NCBI RefSeq assembly: GCF_001641085.1
Contig: NZ_LXIE01000010.1
Location: forward strand, 86,659 to 150,658
DNA length: 64,000 nucleotides
Source of the DNA: Aequorivita soesokkakensis
Lineage (GTDB): Bacteria; Bacteroidota; Bacteroidia; Flavobacteriales; Flavobacteriaceae
Reading direction: 5' to 3'
Positions 25,233 through 33,844 of the stretch are shown one piece after another; the first letter of the stretch is position 1, and the number at the start of each line of letters is the position of its first letter. Made by a program: the position numbers and the translations under genes. Under the pieces are notes generated by a model, which was not told the DNA's origin, searched no databases, and saw only the letters and a list, made by a program, of their open reading frames with translations.

Positions 25233-26894
25233 ATGAAATATTTGGAAAAATTATTCGCGCTTGCGTTTTTGATTATTTTTCTGAATTCATGCGGGGTTTC
25301 AAAATCTATCCATAATAGGCCTGATGTAAGTGGTTACGATGCAATAATTCCCGAAAAAGTAAAAATCAACGATTCCACTTTTGTTGTGGGAAACAATTTT
25401 CTTTTAAAGAATAAACAAGGCCAATGGGAGCTTTATGTGGAAGGAAACCCGTTGCAAATTGGCAAAATTACTGGAAGCCTCACGCAGGATTTGATGCAGA
25501 AACAGGAAGCTATTTTTTTCAATAAAGTGGAAGATTTGGTGCCTTCAAAAACACAGCAATATTTGCTTCGGAAATTTTTGGCGTGGTACAATCGCAAAAT
25601 GTATCTACACATCCCCGAGGAATACAAAGCTGAAATTTATGGGCTTTCGCAGTTTTCGTCTTCAAATTTCAGTGAGATTGGCGAGCCTTATTTGCGGTTG
25701 CTCTATCTGCACGGCGCCCACGATATTGGCCACGCTCTGCAGGATTTGATGCTCGTGGGCTGTTCGTCTTTTGCCGTTTGGGGCGATAAAACCGTAGATG
25801 GCGAATTGCTCATTGGCAGAAATTTCGACTTTTACGCAGGCGACGATTTTGCGAAGGAAAAAATAATTGCTTTCGTAAACCCTTCCGAAGGCTATAAATT
25901 TATGTCGGTTACTTGGGGCGGAATGATTGGCGTGGTTTCCGGGATGAACGACCAAGGATTGACGGTAACGATAAACGCTGGAAAATCTGAAATTCCGCTG
26001 GTTGCGAAAACCCCCATTTCCATAGTAACTCGAGAGATTTTGCAATATGCCTCAAACATTGATGAAGCAATTGCCATTGCAAAAAAGCGCGAAGTTTTTG
26101 TTTCCGAAGCTATTTTTGTGGGCAGTGCAAAAGATAAGAAAGCCGCGATAATTGAAGTGGCACCGGATAATTTCGGCGTTTATGAAGTTGAAAATACAGA
26201 TGAACTTATTTGCAGCAACCATTTTCAAAGTGAAGCCTATAAAAACGATGAACGAAATATAGAATGGATTGCTGAAAGTCACTCCATGTATCGTTTTGAA
26301 AGGATGGAAGAATTGATTTCAGAAGACGAAAAACTGAATGTTGATGATGCCGTTGCCATTCTTCGGAACAAAAAAGGATTGGACGACAAAGAAATTGGTT
26401 TTGGCAATGAAAAAGCATTAAACCAACTTTTGGCGCACCACGGCATAGTTTTCAAACCTGAAAGCAGAAAGGTTTGGGTTTCCTCAAATCCATATCAGTT
26501 GGGAGAGTTTGTGGAATATGATTTAAATGAAATTTTTAAGAATAGAGAAGGAAATCCTGCCACGAAAAGCATTTCAAATGCAATGGAAAATATTTCAGAA
26601 GATCCATTTGTTTATTCAAAAGCGTATAAAGATTACGAAGAATATCGAATTTTGGAGCGGGAAGTGGAAGCGGCAATTGAAAACAAGAAAACTATTTCAG
26701 CAGAAAAACTTTCTGAATTGCAACAAAAAAACCCTGAATATTGGAAAGCCTATTATTTAACTGGAAAATATTACTTTGAAAAAAATTATGATGCTGCCGC
26801 GAAAATTGCTTTTGAAACAGCTTTAAATAAAGAAATTACAACGGTTCCGGATAAAGAAAAGATAGAACATTATTTAAAGAAATTAGGACAATGA
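25233..26894 (+). CDS. C45-family self-processing acyltransferase/hydrolase, lipoprotein-like
   Basis: This 553-residue protein has a lipoprotein-type leader (FLNSC, Cys20). Its central domain is of the C45/acyl-CoA:6-aminopenicillanic-acid acyltransferase family of N-terminal nucleophile enzymes. The expected autocleavage site is Gly176/Cys177 (LVGCSSFAVWG), followed by LLIGRNFDF and GMIGVVSGMNDQGLTVT, typical of the fold. Cleavage would free Cys177 as the nucleophile. The last 100 residues form a helical tail. Such enzymes transfer or hydrolyse acyl groups on amides or esters, so it could form or cut an acyl bond of the pigment at the envelope; this is inference. It overlaps the ligase gene (ATGA). 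Confidence 0.82.
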   Translation: MKYLEKLFALAFLIIFLNSCGVSKSIHNRPDVSGYDAIIPEKVKINDSTFVVGNNFLLKNKQGQWELYVEGNPLQIGKITGSLTQDLMQKQEAIFFNKVEDLVPSKTQQYLLRKFLAWYNRKMYLHIPEEYKAEIYGLSQFSSSNFSEIGEPYLRLLYLHGAHDIGHALQDLMLVGCSSFAVWGDKTVDGELLIGRNFDFYAGDDFAKEKIIAFVNPSEGYKFMSVTWGGMIGVVSGMNDQGLTVTINAGKSEIPLVAKTPISIVTREILQYASNIDEAIAIAKKREVFVSEAIFVGSAKDKKAAIIEVAPDNFGVYEVENTDELICSNHFQSEAYKNDERNIEWIAESHSMYRFERMEELISEDEKLNVDDAVAILRNKKGLDDKEIGFGNEKALNQLLAHHGIVFKPESRKVWVSSNPYQLGEFVEYDLNEIFKNREGNPATKSISNAMENISEDPFVYSKAYKDYEEYRILEREVEAAIENKKTISAEKLSELQQKNPEYWKAYYLTGKYYFEKNYDAAAKIAFETALNKEITTVPDKEKIEHYLKKLGQ

Positions 26895-28180
26895 TTCCAG
26901 AAATAGAGAAAGCTTCAACAGCAGAAATTAAAACATTTCAAGAAGAAAAATTGAAAGAGACTCTTCAATATTTGGATGAAAATTCTCCTTTCTATAAACG
27001 CTTTTTCAAAGAGAATAACATTCAGATTTCAGAAATAAAAACGTTGGAAGATATTCAGAAGATTCCAGTTACAACAAAAGATCATCTTCAGCAATTCAAC
27101 AATGATTTTATATGTGTCCCAAAATCTGAAATCATAGATTATGTAACTACTTCGGGAACTTTGGGCGATCCAGTAACTTTTGCATTGACCGATAATGATT
27201 TGGAGCGTTTGGCGTATAATGAAGCAATTTCCTTTGCGTGTTGCGGGATTGGCAAAGAAGATACTTTACAGTTAATGACGACAATGGACCGCCGTTTTAT
27301 GGCGGGATTGGCGTATTTTTTGGGCGCTCGAAAATTGGGTTCGGGAATTATTCGCGTTGGTTCAGGGATTCCAGAATTGCAGTGGGATTCTATTTTGAAG
27401 TTTAAACCAACCTATTTAATTACCGTTCCGTCTTTTCTCTTAAAGTTAATTGAATATGCCCAACAGCACGAAATAGATTTAAAAAAGACGGGCGTAAAAG
27501 CTGCAATCTGCATTGGAGAACCGATTCGCGAGCAGGATTTTTCACTTAATATTTTGGCGAAAAAGATAAAAAAGGATTGGGATATTGAACTGTTTTCAAC
27601 CTATGCTTCCACCGAAATGAGTACGGCTTTCAACGAATGTGAAATTCACAACGGTGGCCACCATCACCCAGAACTTATAATCGCTGAAATTCTGGATGAC
27701 AATAATATGCCTGTTGCAAAGGGAGAAGTGGGCGAACTAACCATAACAACTTTAGGTGTTGAAGCAATGCCATTGTTGCGTTTTAAAACAGGCGACATGG
27801 TTCAATCTTATGGCGAATCTTGTAAATGTGGAAGAAATACACTGCGTTTGGGCCCAGTTGTGGGTCGCAAAAAGCAGATGATAAAATATAAAGGCACAAC
27901 TCTGTATCCGCCAGCGATGTATAATATTTTGAACGATTTTTCAACGATTGAAAGTTACGTCATCGAGATTTTCCACAATGAATTGGGAACTGATGAGATA
28001 TTGATAAAGATTGCTTCTGAAAACATTTCCGAGGAATTATTGTTAGAAATAAAAGACCATTTCCGCGCAAAACTTCGTGTAGCGCCAAAAATTGAATTTG
28101 CAACTTCTGAAGAAATTGAATCCCTTCGCTTTCCGCCATTAAGCAGAAAGCCTGTCGACTTGATAGATCGCAGGCTTTAG
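26891..28180 (+). CDS. phenylacetate-CoA ligase-like AMP-forming adenylation enzyme
   Basis: This 429-residue member of the PaaK-type acyl-adenylate family has the ATP-binding loop VTTSGTLGDP (85-94), the mid-domain motif STYASTEMS and the KTGD hinge region near LRFKTGDM. It would activate an aryl or fatty acid as AMP ester and load it to CoA or an ACP. In flexirubin biosynthesis an aryl acid, such as a 4-hydroxycinnamate-type starter, has to be activated, and this is the best candidate in the window. It is the last gene of the plus-strand cluster and overlaps its neighbour by ATGA. Confidence 0.87.
   Translation: MIPEIEKASTAEIKTFQEEKLKETLQYLDENSPFYKRFFKENNIQISEIKTLEDIQKIPVTTKDHLQQFNNDFICVPKSEIIDYVTTSGTLGDPVTFALTDNDLERLAYNEAISFACCGIGKEDTLQLMTTMDRRFMAGLAYFLGARKLGSGIIRVGSGIPELQWDSILKFKPTYLITVPSFLLKLIEYAQQHEIDLKKTGVKAAICIGEPIREQDFSLNILAKKIKKDWDIELFSTYASTEMSTAFNECEIHNGGHHHPELIIAEILDDNNMPVAKGEVGELTITTLGVEAMPLLRFKTGDMVQSYGESCKCGRNTLRLGPVVGRKKQMIKYKGTTLYPPAMYNILNDFSTIESYVIEIFHNELGTDEILIKIASENISEELLLEIKDHFRAKLRVAPKIEFATSEEIESLRFPPLSRKPVDLIDRRL
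28147..28178 (+). terminator. hairpin at the end of the pigment operon, between convergent genes
   Basis: AAAGCCTG (28147-28154) pairs with CAGGCTTT (28171-28178), with three further inner pairs (CGA/TCG). The hairpin lies in the last codons of the ligase gene and includes the stop codon. The region behind it is A/T-rich but has no clean T-run on either strand. It may act as a shared terminator for the converging ligase and stress-protein genes, but evidence is weak. Confidence 0.35.
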
Positions 28181-28199
28181 CTAAAAGTATATTTTATGC

Positions 28200-29021
28200 T
28201 TAAATTTTAAAGGTAATCACAGGCATATTGGCGTGGTTCACCATATCCTCACTAATACTGCCATTGAAGAAATGTGAAATTCCCTTGCGACCGTGAGTGC
28301 CCATGCCAATTAACTGGGCGTTGGTGTGTTTGGCAAAATTGAGAATCCCCTTTTCCACGGAAGTGTCGTTGTAAATATTTAAGGTATAGTTTTCAACGCC
28401 CATTCCCCTAACAAAGTTTTCCATAATTATTTGGGCTTGAGCTGAGGTTTTAAAATCTGCGGGTGTGTTTACAAACAGTAAATGCATTTTTGCGCCCAGC
28501 TTTTTGGCAAATTTTTGGGCTTTGTCCAATACTCCTCGGCCTTCTTCGGAAAAATCGGTCGCAAAAACGAAATCCGTTACATTAAATTGTTCATGATTAT
28601 TTTTAATTACGAGCACCGGTGTTTTGGAAGTCCTGACCACTTTTTCAGTATTGCTTCCCACAAACATTTCCTTAAACCCACTAGCGCCGTTGGAGCCCAT
28701 TACAATTAAATCGATTTTATTTTTTTTGCAGGCCTCCTCAATATCTTCATAAATTTCATTGTGGCCAATGGCTTCATTTAAGGTAGTTCCATCTAAATAT
28801 GTGTTTTTTCTTAGGTCTTTAAAGCGCTTTTCAGCAAGTTTTATAAAAAATAAACTCTCGGGAAGACTTCCTTTATCGCCAGAAGTGGCAAGGTGGAGCG
28901 GCATCTCCATAGAGTGGAGCACATAAATTTCACTATTGTGTTTTTTTGAAAGCTTTACAGCTACTTTTAGTGCATTTTCTGCTTGTTCGGAAAAATCTGT
29001 AGGGACGAGGATTCGTTTCAT
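28200..29021 (-). CDS. universal stress protein, two-domain
   Basis: This 273-residue tandem UspA protein has two alpha/beta domains, about residues 1-143 and 148-273. Both have the ATP-binding pattern G-x2-G-x9-G-S: GSNGASGFKEMFVGSN in the first and GTHGRKGISHFFNGSI in the second, so both sites look competent. Each starts with a Usp-like strand and TDFSE (LVPTDFSE and FATDFSE). It is probably a cytoplasmic stress-response or nucleotide-binding protein. It converges on the pigment cluster and diverges from rimP. Confidence 0.9.
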   Translation of the reverse strand: MKRILVPTDFSEQAENALKVAVKLSKKHNSEIYVLHSMEMPLHLATSGDKGSLPESLFFIKLAEKRFKDLRKNTYLDGTTLNEAIGHNEIYEDIEEACKKNKIDLIVMGSNGASGFKEMFVGSNTEKVVRTSKTPVLVIKNNHEQFNVTDFVFATDFSEEGRGVLDKAQKFAKKLGAKMHLLFVNTPADFKTSAQAQIIMENFVRGMGVENYTLNIYNDTSVEKGILNFAKHTNAQLIGMGTHGRKGISHFFNGSISEDMVNHANMPVITFKI

Positions 29022-29060
29022 ATTAACGGTTGTTTATTGTTTTTTTGCAGCATTAAAGTA

Positions 29061-29068
29061 CAAAAATA
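29061..29068 (-). promoter_or_regulatory. TAnnTTTG element upstream of the universal stress gene
   Basis: On the minus strand TATTTTTG is present about 40 bases before the stress-protein start. It fits the Bacteroidota -7 consensus TAnnTTTG. No convincing -33 TTTG is visible upstream. It lies in the 155-base divergent gap shared with the rimP promoter. Confidence 0.4.
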
Positions 29069-29108
29069 AATCGTTTGCGCTTGGTTTTTATAATATTAAA
29101 AAATATAG

Positions 29109-29116
29109 TATATTTG
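29109..29116 (+). promoter_or_regulatory. TAnnTTTG promoter element of the rimP-nusA-infB operon
   Basis: TATATTTG is a perfect match to the Bacteroidota -7 element. A TTG at 29081-29083 lies 25 bases upstream, slightly farther than usual for the -33 box. Transcription would start near 29123 and include the leader hairpin at 29142-29161. Confidence 0.55.
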
Positions 29117-29141
29117 CACCGAATTTGATACGAAATTATCT

Positions 29142-29166
29142 GAGGGGACTAAAGTCCCCTCTTTTT
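29142..29166 (+). promoter_or_regulatory. terminator-like hairpin in the rimP leader (possible attenuator)
   Basis: GAGGGGAC (29142-29149) pairs perfectly with GTCCCCTC (29154-29161), with loop TAAA, followed directly by TTTTT (29162-29166). This is a textbook intrinsic-terminator shape. It lies between the promoter element at 29109 and the rimP start at 29177, so it is placed to attenuate the operon. It might instead stop transcripts coming through from upstream. Confidence 0.65.
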
Positions 29167-29176
29167 ATAGCTTAAA

Positions 29177-29641
29177 ATGATGCGTGAAAAAGTAGCAGAA
29201 CTGCTGGAAAATGCGCTGGAAGAAAACAAATCACTGTTTTTGATCGACCTAAATATTTCTGAAGACAACCAAATAAGGGTCATCCTGGACGGCGATAAAG
29301 GCGTTACGGTAGAAGATTGTATTGCGGTTAGCCGTGCAATTGAACACAATTTGGACCGTGAGGAATATGATTTTTCTTTGGAAGTGATGTCAGCCGGCGT
29401 TTCGGAACCGTTGACATTGCCAAGGCAGTACAAAAAAAATATTGGCAGAAACCTAAAGTTGAAAATTAAAAACGACGAAAAAATTGAAGGAGAATTAATC
29501 TCCGCGAACGAAGAAAACTGTACCTTAACATGGTCTGCGCGCGAGCCCAAACCTGTTGGAAAGGGAAAAGTTACAGTTCAAAAAGAGGCAACCGTGCCCT
29601 ATAAAGATATTATGGAAGCAAAAGTGATGATAACATTTTAA
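29177..29641 (+). CDS. rimP: ribosome maturation factor RimP
   Basis: This 154-residue RimP binds the 30S subunit during its maturation. The conserved core is visible: [21 protein letters not shown] (split by family as an N-terminal alpha/beta domain), [12 protein letters not shown] in place of the usual VSSPG-type turn, and a C-terminal SH3-like domain (about 85-154). It is the first gene of rimP-nusA-infB, an order common across bacteria. The start is either of two adjacent ATG codons at 29177 and 29180. Confidence 0.93.
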   Translation: MMREKVAELLENALEENKSLFLIDLNISEDNQIRVILDGDKGVTVEDCIAVSRAIEHNLDREEYDFSLEVMSAGVSEPLTLPRQYKKNIGRNLKLKIKNDEKIEGELISANEENCTLTWSAREPKPVGKGKVTVQKEATVPYKDIMEAKVMITF

Positions 29642-29651
29642 TTGGATTGAT

Positions 29652-30884
29652 ATGGAAAATTTAGCACTGATCGATTCTTTTTCAGAATTTAAAGACGATA
29701 AACAAATAGACAGAGTAACGCTAATGGCGATACTTGAGGACGTTTTTAGAAACGCATTGAAGAAAAAATACGGAAGCGATGACAACTTTGATATTATTGT
29801 GAACCCAGACAAGGGCGATCTTGAAATATGGAGAAACCGTATAGTTGTTGCTGATGGTGAAGTGGAAGACCCGAACGAGGAAATTTCATTAAGTGCCGCT
29901 CAAAAAATTGAACCCGATTTTGAAATAGGTGAAGACGTTTCGGAAGAAGTGAAGTTGATTGACCTTGGTCGCCGTTCCATTTTGGCGCTTCGTCAAAATC
30001 TTATTTCAAAAATACACGAGCACGACAATACCATTATTTACAAGCAGTTTAAAGATCTTGAAGGTGAAATTTACACTGCCGAAGTTCACCATATTCGTCA
30101 CCGCGCGGTTATTCTTTTGGACGATGAAGGAAACGAAATAATTCTTCCGAAGGAAAAGCAAATTCCTTCAGATTTTTTCAGAAAAGGAGACAACGTTCGT
30201 GGCATTATTGAAAGTGTTGATTTAAAAGGAAACAAACCAACAATCATCATGAGCCGCGCAAACCCGGTTTTCCTTGAAAAATTGTTTGAACAGGAAATAC
30301 CAGAAGTTTTTGACGGTTTGATTACAGTTAAAAAAGTAGTGCGTATTCCAGGTGAAAAAGCAAAGGTTGCTGTAGATTCTTATGATGACCGAATTGACCC
30401 AGTAGGTGCTTGTGTGGGAATGAAAGGATCTCGAATTCACGGAATTGTTCGTGAACTTGGCAATGAAAATATAGACGTAATTAATTACACAAGCAATCTT
30501 ACCTTATATATTACGAGAGCACTTAGCCCTGCAAAAGTTACATCGGTAAAAATTGACGAAGCAAAAAAACGCGCTGAGGTTATTCTTCGCCCAGAGGAAG
30601 TGAGCAAGGCAATTGGCCGTGGCGGGCACAACATTCGCCTTGCGGGACAATTGACGGGTTATGAAATTGATGTGCTTCGCGAAGGTGCAGAAGAAGATGT
30701 GGAATTGACAGAATTCTCTGATGAAATAGAAGGCTGGATTATCCAAGAATTCCATAAAATCGGTTTAGATACCGCTAAAAGCGTGCTTGAGCACGACATC
30801 AACGATTTGGTTAAACGAACCGATTTGGAGGAAGAGACCATCCGCGATGTAATAAATATATTAAAAGAAGAATTTGAAGAGTAG
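29652..30884 (+). CDS. nusA: transcription termination/antitermination protein NusA
   Basis: This 410-residue NusA binds RNA polymerase and controls pausing, termination and antitermination. Domain order: an N-terminal polymerase-binding domain (about 1-130), an S1 domain (about 135-205), and two KH domains (about 205-345) with VGACVGMKGSRIHGI in KH1 and AIGRGGHNIRLA in KH2. It is shorter than E. coli NusA (495) and has only a short C-terminal helical piece where the acidic repeats would be; a short form is common in Bacteroidota. It follows rimP by 10 bases. Confidence 0.96.
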   Translation: MENLALIDSFSEFKDDKQIDRVTLMAILEDVFRNALKKKYGSDDNFDIIVNPDKGDLEIWRNRIVVADGEVEDPNEEISLSAAQKIEPDFEIGEDVSEEVKLIDLGRRSILALRQNLISKIHEHDNTIIYKQFKDLEGEIYTAEVHHIRHRAVILLDDEGNEIILPKEKQIPSDFFRKGDNVRGIIESVDLKGNKPTIIMSRANPVFLEKLFEQEIPEVFDGLITVKKVVRIPGEKAKVAVDSYDDRIDPVGACVGMKGSRIHGIVRELGNENIDVINYTSNLTLYITRALSPAKVTSVKIDEAKKRAEVILRPEEVSKAIGRGGHNIRLAGQLTGYEIDVLREGAEEDVELTEFSDEIEGWIIQEFHKIGLDTAKSVLEHDINDLVKRTDLEEETIRDVINILKEEFEE

Positions 30885-30944
30885 TTGAAAGTTTAACTAC
30901 TTTTATACAAATTTTTTAAAAAGACAAAACAGGAAAAAGCATTT

Positions 30945-33710
30945 ATGGCTGAAGTAAAAACAAAAAGACTAAGTCAGGTATTACGTGAGTTCAACATCTC
31001 GTTGGATCGTGCCGTGGAATTTTTGAGTTCCAAAGGGTTCGATGTGGACGCAAGTCCGAATACCAAAATAACGGGCGATGAATACGAAGTCCTTTTTGAA
31101 GAGTTTGAAACCGACAAAAGTAAGAAAGTAGCTTCCAAAGAAGTAGGCGAAGAAAAGCGCAAAGAGAAAGAAGAATTCCGTATTGAGCGCGAGCGCGAGC
31201 TTGAAGAAAAGCATAAAAAAGAAGAGGCTTCCAAAGTTATAAGAGCTGGGGCCAAACTGGACGGTCCAAAACAGGTTGGTAAAATTGACCTTGATGCCGG
31301 AAAAACCAAAAAAGAGGAACCGAAAGTTGAAGAAAAGCCTGCGGAGCCTAAAGTGGTTAAAGAAGTCAAGAAAGAAGAAAAAGTAGAAAAACCTGAAGTT
31401 GTGGCTGAACAGCCTAAAGCTGAAAAGGCAGAAGAAAAAACTGTTGCTCCCGCTAAAGAAGAGAAGGTTGAGAAACCTGCTGAAAAGGTTAAGGAAGTTG
31501 AAGTTGCAAAAGAGGAAGTTAAGGAAGAAACTCCAAAAGAATCAGACACGGTTACAACCCAATATCGTAAACTGGATGGTCCAAACTTTACAGGTCAAAA
31601 AATAGATCTTACCCAATTCAAAAAACCTGAAAAGAAGAAGGATCCCAAGGCTGATGATAAAAAAGGAGATAAAAAAGGCAAAAGACGCCGTATAAGCAAA
31701 GAGACTCCAAAACCAGGTTCCGGCGGTGGTGGAAACAATTTCAATAAAGATAACAATCGCGGGCCTGCAAGAAAAGGACGCAGCAATACTCCAAAAGAAG
31801 AGCCAAGCGAGGAAGAAGTGCAAAAGCAAGTGCGCGAAACTCTTGAAAAACTTCAAGGAAAATCTTCTAAAGGAAAAGGCGCGAAATACCGTCGCGAAAA
31901 ACGTGATACGCACCGTCAAAAATCTGAGGACGAACTAGCACAGCAAGAAGCGGACAGCAAACTTATAAAAGTTACTGAATTTGTTACCGCCAGTGAAATG
32001 GCAACTATGATGGACGTACCCGTTACCAAAATTATCTCTGCTTGTATGAGTTTGGGAATGATGGTAACGATGAACCAACGTCTTGATGCTGAAACCTTGA
32101 GTATCGTTGCTGAAGAATTTGGATATGAAGTAGAATTTGTAACTGCCGATATTGAAGAGTCAATCGATCAAAGGATTGATGCAGCAGAAGATCTTGAACC
32201 ACGAGCGCCAATTGTTACCGTAATGGGTCACGTTGACCACGGTAAAACTTCACTTTTGGATTACATCCGTAAAGAAAACGTTATAGCCGGTGAATCTGGT
32301 GGAATCACCCAGCACATTGGGGCTTACGGGGTAGAATTGGATGGCGGACAAAAAATAGCATTCCTTGATACTCCTGGTCACGAAGCGTTTACCGCAATGC
32401 GTGCACGTGGAGCACAGGTTACCGACCTTGCAATCATTGTAGTTGCAGCGGATGATGATATTATGCCACAAACCAAGGAAGCCATCAGCCATGCGCAAGC
32501 GGCAGGTGTTCCAATAGTTTTCGCAATAAATAAAATAGATAAGCCAAACGCAAATCCTGAAAAAATCAAAGAAGGTCTTGCTCAAATGAACCTTTTGGTT
32601 GAAGATTGGGGCGGTAAAATACAATCGCACGATATTTCAGCAAAAACAGGAGATGGCGTAAAAGAATTGCTTGAAAAAGTATTGCTTGAGGCCGAATTAC
32701 TTGAGTTGACTGCAAATCCAAATCGTCAAGCAAATGGTACCGTGGTGGAAGCATTTCTAGACAAAGGTCGTGGTTATGTTTCAACAGTTTTAGTGCAAGG
32801 CGGAACTCTAAAAGTGGGCGATTACGTTCTTGCTGGCCAGCACAGCGGAAAGGTAAAAGCAATGCAGGATGAGCGTGGTAATAATGTGAAAGAAGCAGGT
32901 CCATCAACTCCAGTTTCTGTTCTTGGTTTGGACGGTGCGCCACAAGCAGGTGATAAATTCAACGTGTTTGATGACGAACGTGAGGCAAAAGCAATTGCCA
33001 CAAAACGTACACAGCTTCAGCGTGAGCAATCTGTGAGAACACAGCGCCACATTACGCTTGATGAAATTGGAAGGCGTATAGCTCTTGGCGATTTCAAAGA
33101 ATTGAACATTATCCTTAAAGGTGACGTGGATGGTTCTGTGGAAGCATTGACAGATTCTTTCCAAAAACTTTCTACCGAAGAAATTCAGGTAAATATCATC
33201 CACAAAGCGGTTGGTCCAATTACCGAAAGTGATGTATTGTTGGCTTCGGCTTCCGATGCAATTATTATTGGTTTTAACGTTCGTCCGATGGGCAACGCGC
33301 GCCAAATAGCTGATAAGGAAGAAATAGACATCCGTACTTATTCCATCATTTACGACGCTATCAACGACGTGAAAGATGCAATGGAAGGAATGCTTTCTCC
33401 AGAAATGAAGGAAGAAATTACCGGTACGGCAGAAATTCGGGAAACTTTCAAAATTTCGAAAGTGGGAACTATTGCAGGATGTATGGTATTGACCGGAAAA
33501 ATATTCCGAAACTCTGGCATCCGCTTGATTCGCGAAGGTGTGGTTGTTTATACTGGAGAACTTGCTTCATTGAAACGATTTAAAGATGACGTGAAGGAAG
33601 TTGCAAAAGGATACGATTGTGGTATTCAGGTTAAAAACTACAATGACATCTATGAGAACGATATTATTGAAGCGTTCCAAGAAGTTGCAGTAAAGAAAAA
33701 GCTGAAATAA
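30945..33710 (+). CDS. infB: translation initiation factor IF-2
   Basis: This 921-residue IF-2 delivers initiator tRNA to the 30S subunit. The N-terminal IF2_N domain (about 1-55, [13 protein letters not shown]) is followed by a Lys/Glu/Ala-rich disordered linker (about 55-345). The GTPase has GHVDHGKT (about 428-435), DTPGHE (about 475) and NKID (about 528), then domain II and the C-terminal formyl-Met-tRNA-binding domain. The linker is long for the family. It is preceded by 60 bases that contain a weak hairpin (30881-30900) and a T-rich stretch. Confidence 0.97.
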   Translation: MAEVKTKRLSQVLREFNISLDRAVEFLSSKGFDVDASPNTKITGDEYEVLFEEFETDKSKKVASKEVGEEKRKEKEEFRIERERELEEKHKKEEASKVIRAGAKLDGPKQVGKIDLDAGKTKKEEPKVEEKPAEPKVVKEVKKEEKVEKPEVVAEQPKAEKAEEKTVAPAKEEKVEKPAEKVKEVEVAKEEVKEETPKESDTVTTQYRKLDGPNFTGQKIDLTQFKKPEKKKDPKADDKKGDKKGKRRRISKETPKPGSGGGGNNFNKDNNRGPARKGRSNTPKEEPSEEEVQKQVRETLEKLQGKSSKGKGAKYRREKRDTHRQKSEDELAQQEADSKLIKVTEFVTASEMATMMDVPVTKIISACMSLGMMVTMNQRLDAETLSIVAEEFGYEVEFVTADIEESIDQRIDAAEDLEPRAPIVTVMGHVDHGKTSLLDYIRKENVIAGESGGITQHIGAYGVELDGGQKIAFLDTPGHEAFTAMRARGAQVTDLAIIVVAADDDIMPQTKEAISHAQAAGVPIVFAINKIDKPNANPEKIKEGLAQMNLLVEDWGGKIQSHDISAKTGDGVKELLEKVLLEAELLELTANPNRQANGTVVEAFLDKGRGYVSTVLVQGGTLKVGDYVLAGQHSGKVKAMQDERGNNVKEAGPSTPVSVLGLDGAPQAGDKFNVFDDEREAKAIATKRTQLQREQSVRTQRHITLDEIGRRIALGDFKELNIILKGDVDGSVEALTDSFQKLSTEEIQVNIIHKAVGPITESDVLLASASDAIIIGFNVRPMGNARQIADKEEIDIRTYSIIYDAINDVKDAMEGMLSPEMKEEITGTAEIRETFKISKVGTIAGCMVLTGKIFRNSGIRLIREGVVVYTGELASLKRFKDDVKEVAKGYDCGIQVKNYNDIYENDIIEAFQEVAVKKKLK

Positions 33711-33732
33711 TTAAACAATAAATTAAATTTAT

Positions 33733-33767
33733 AAACGACTTGAAAAGCAATTTTCAGGTCGTTTTTT
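33733..33767 (+). terminator. intrinsic terminator of the rimP-nusA-infB operon
   Basis: AAACGACTTGAAAA (33733-33746) pairs with TTTTCAGGTCGTTT (33751-33764), with a single G-T pair and a GCAA tetraloop, followed by a T-run to 33767. It lies 22 bases behind infB and is a convincing Rho-independent terminator. Confidence 0.88.
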
Positions 33768-33844
33768 ATTTCAAGCTTAAATGAAATTTTCATCAAATCT
33801 GTAACATCGGTTTTTTTTAAGTGTCTATTAAGAAAACTTTCCAA

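Noticed and set aside
30881..30900. Hairpin GTAGTT/AACTAC between nusA and infB followed by TTTT
   Set aside because: Six base pairs, A/T-rich, without a long T-run; the operon continues to infB, so it is too weak to call a terminator.
30974..31549. Minus-strand open frame opposite the 5' part of infB
   Set aside because: Ser/Phe-rich translation is the mirror of the Lys/Glu-rich IF-2 linker; it is a composition artefact.
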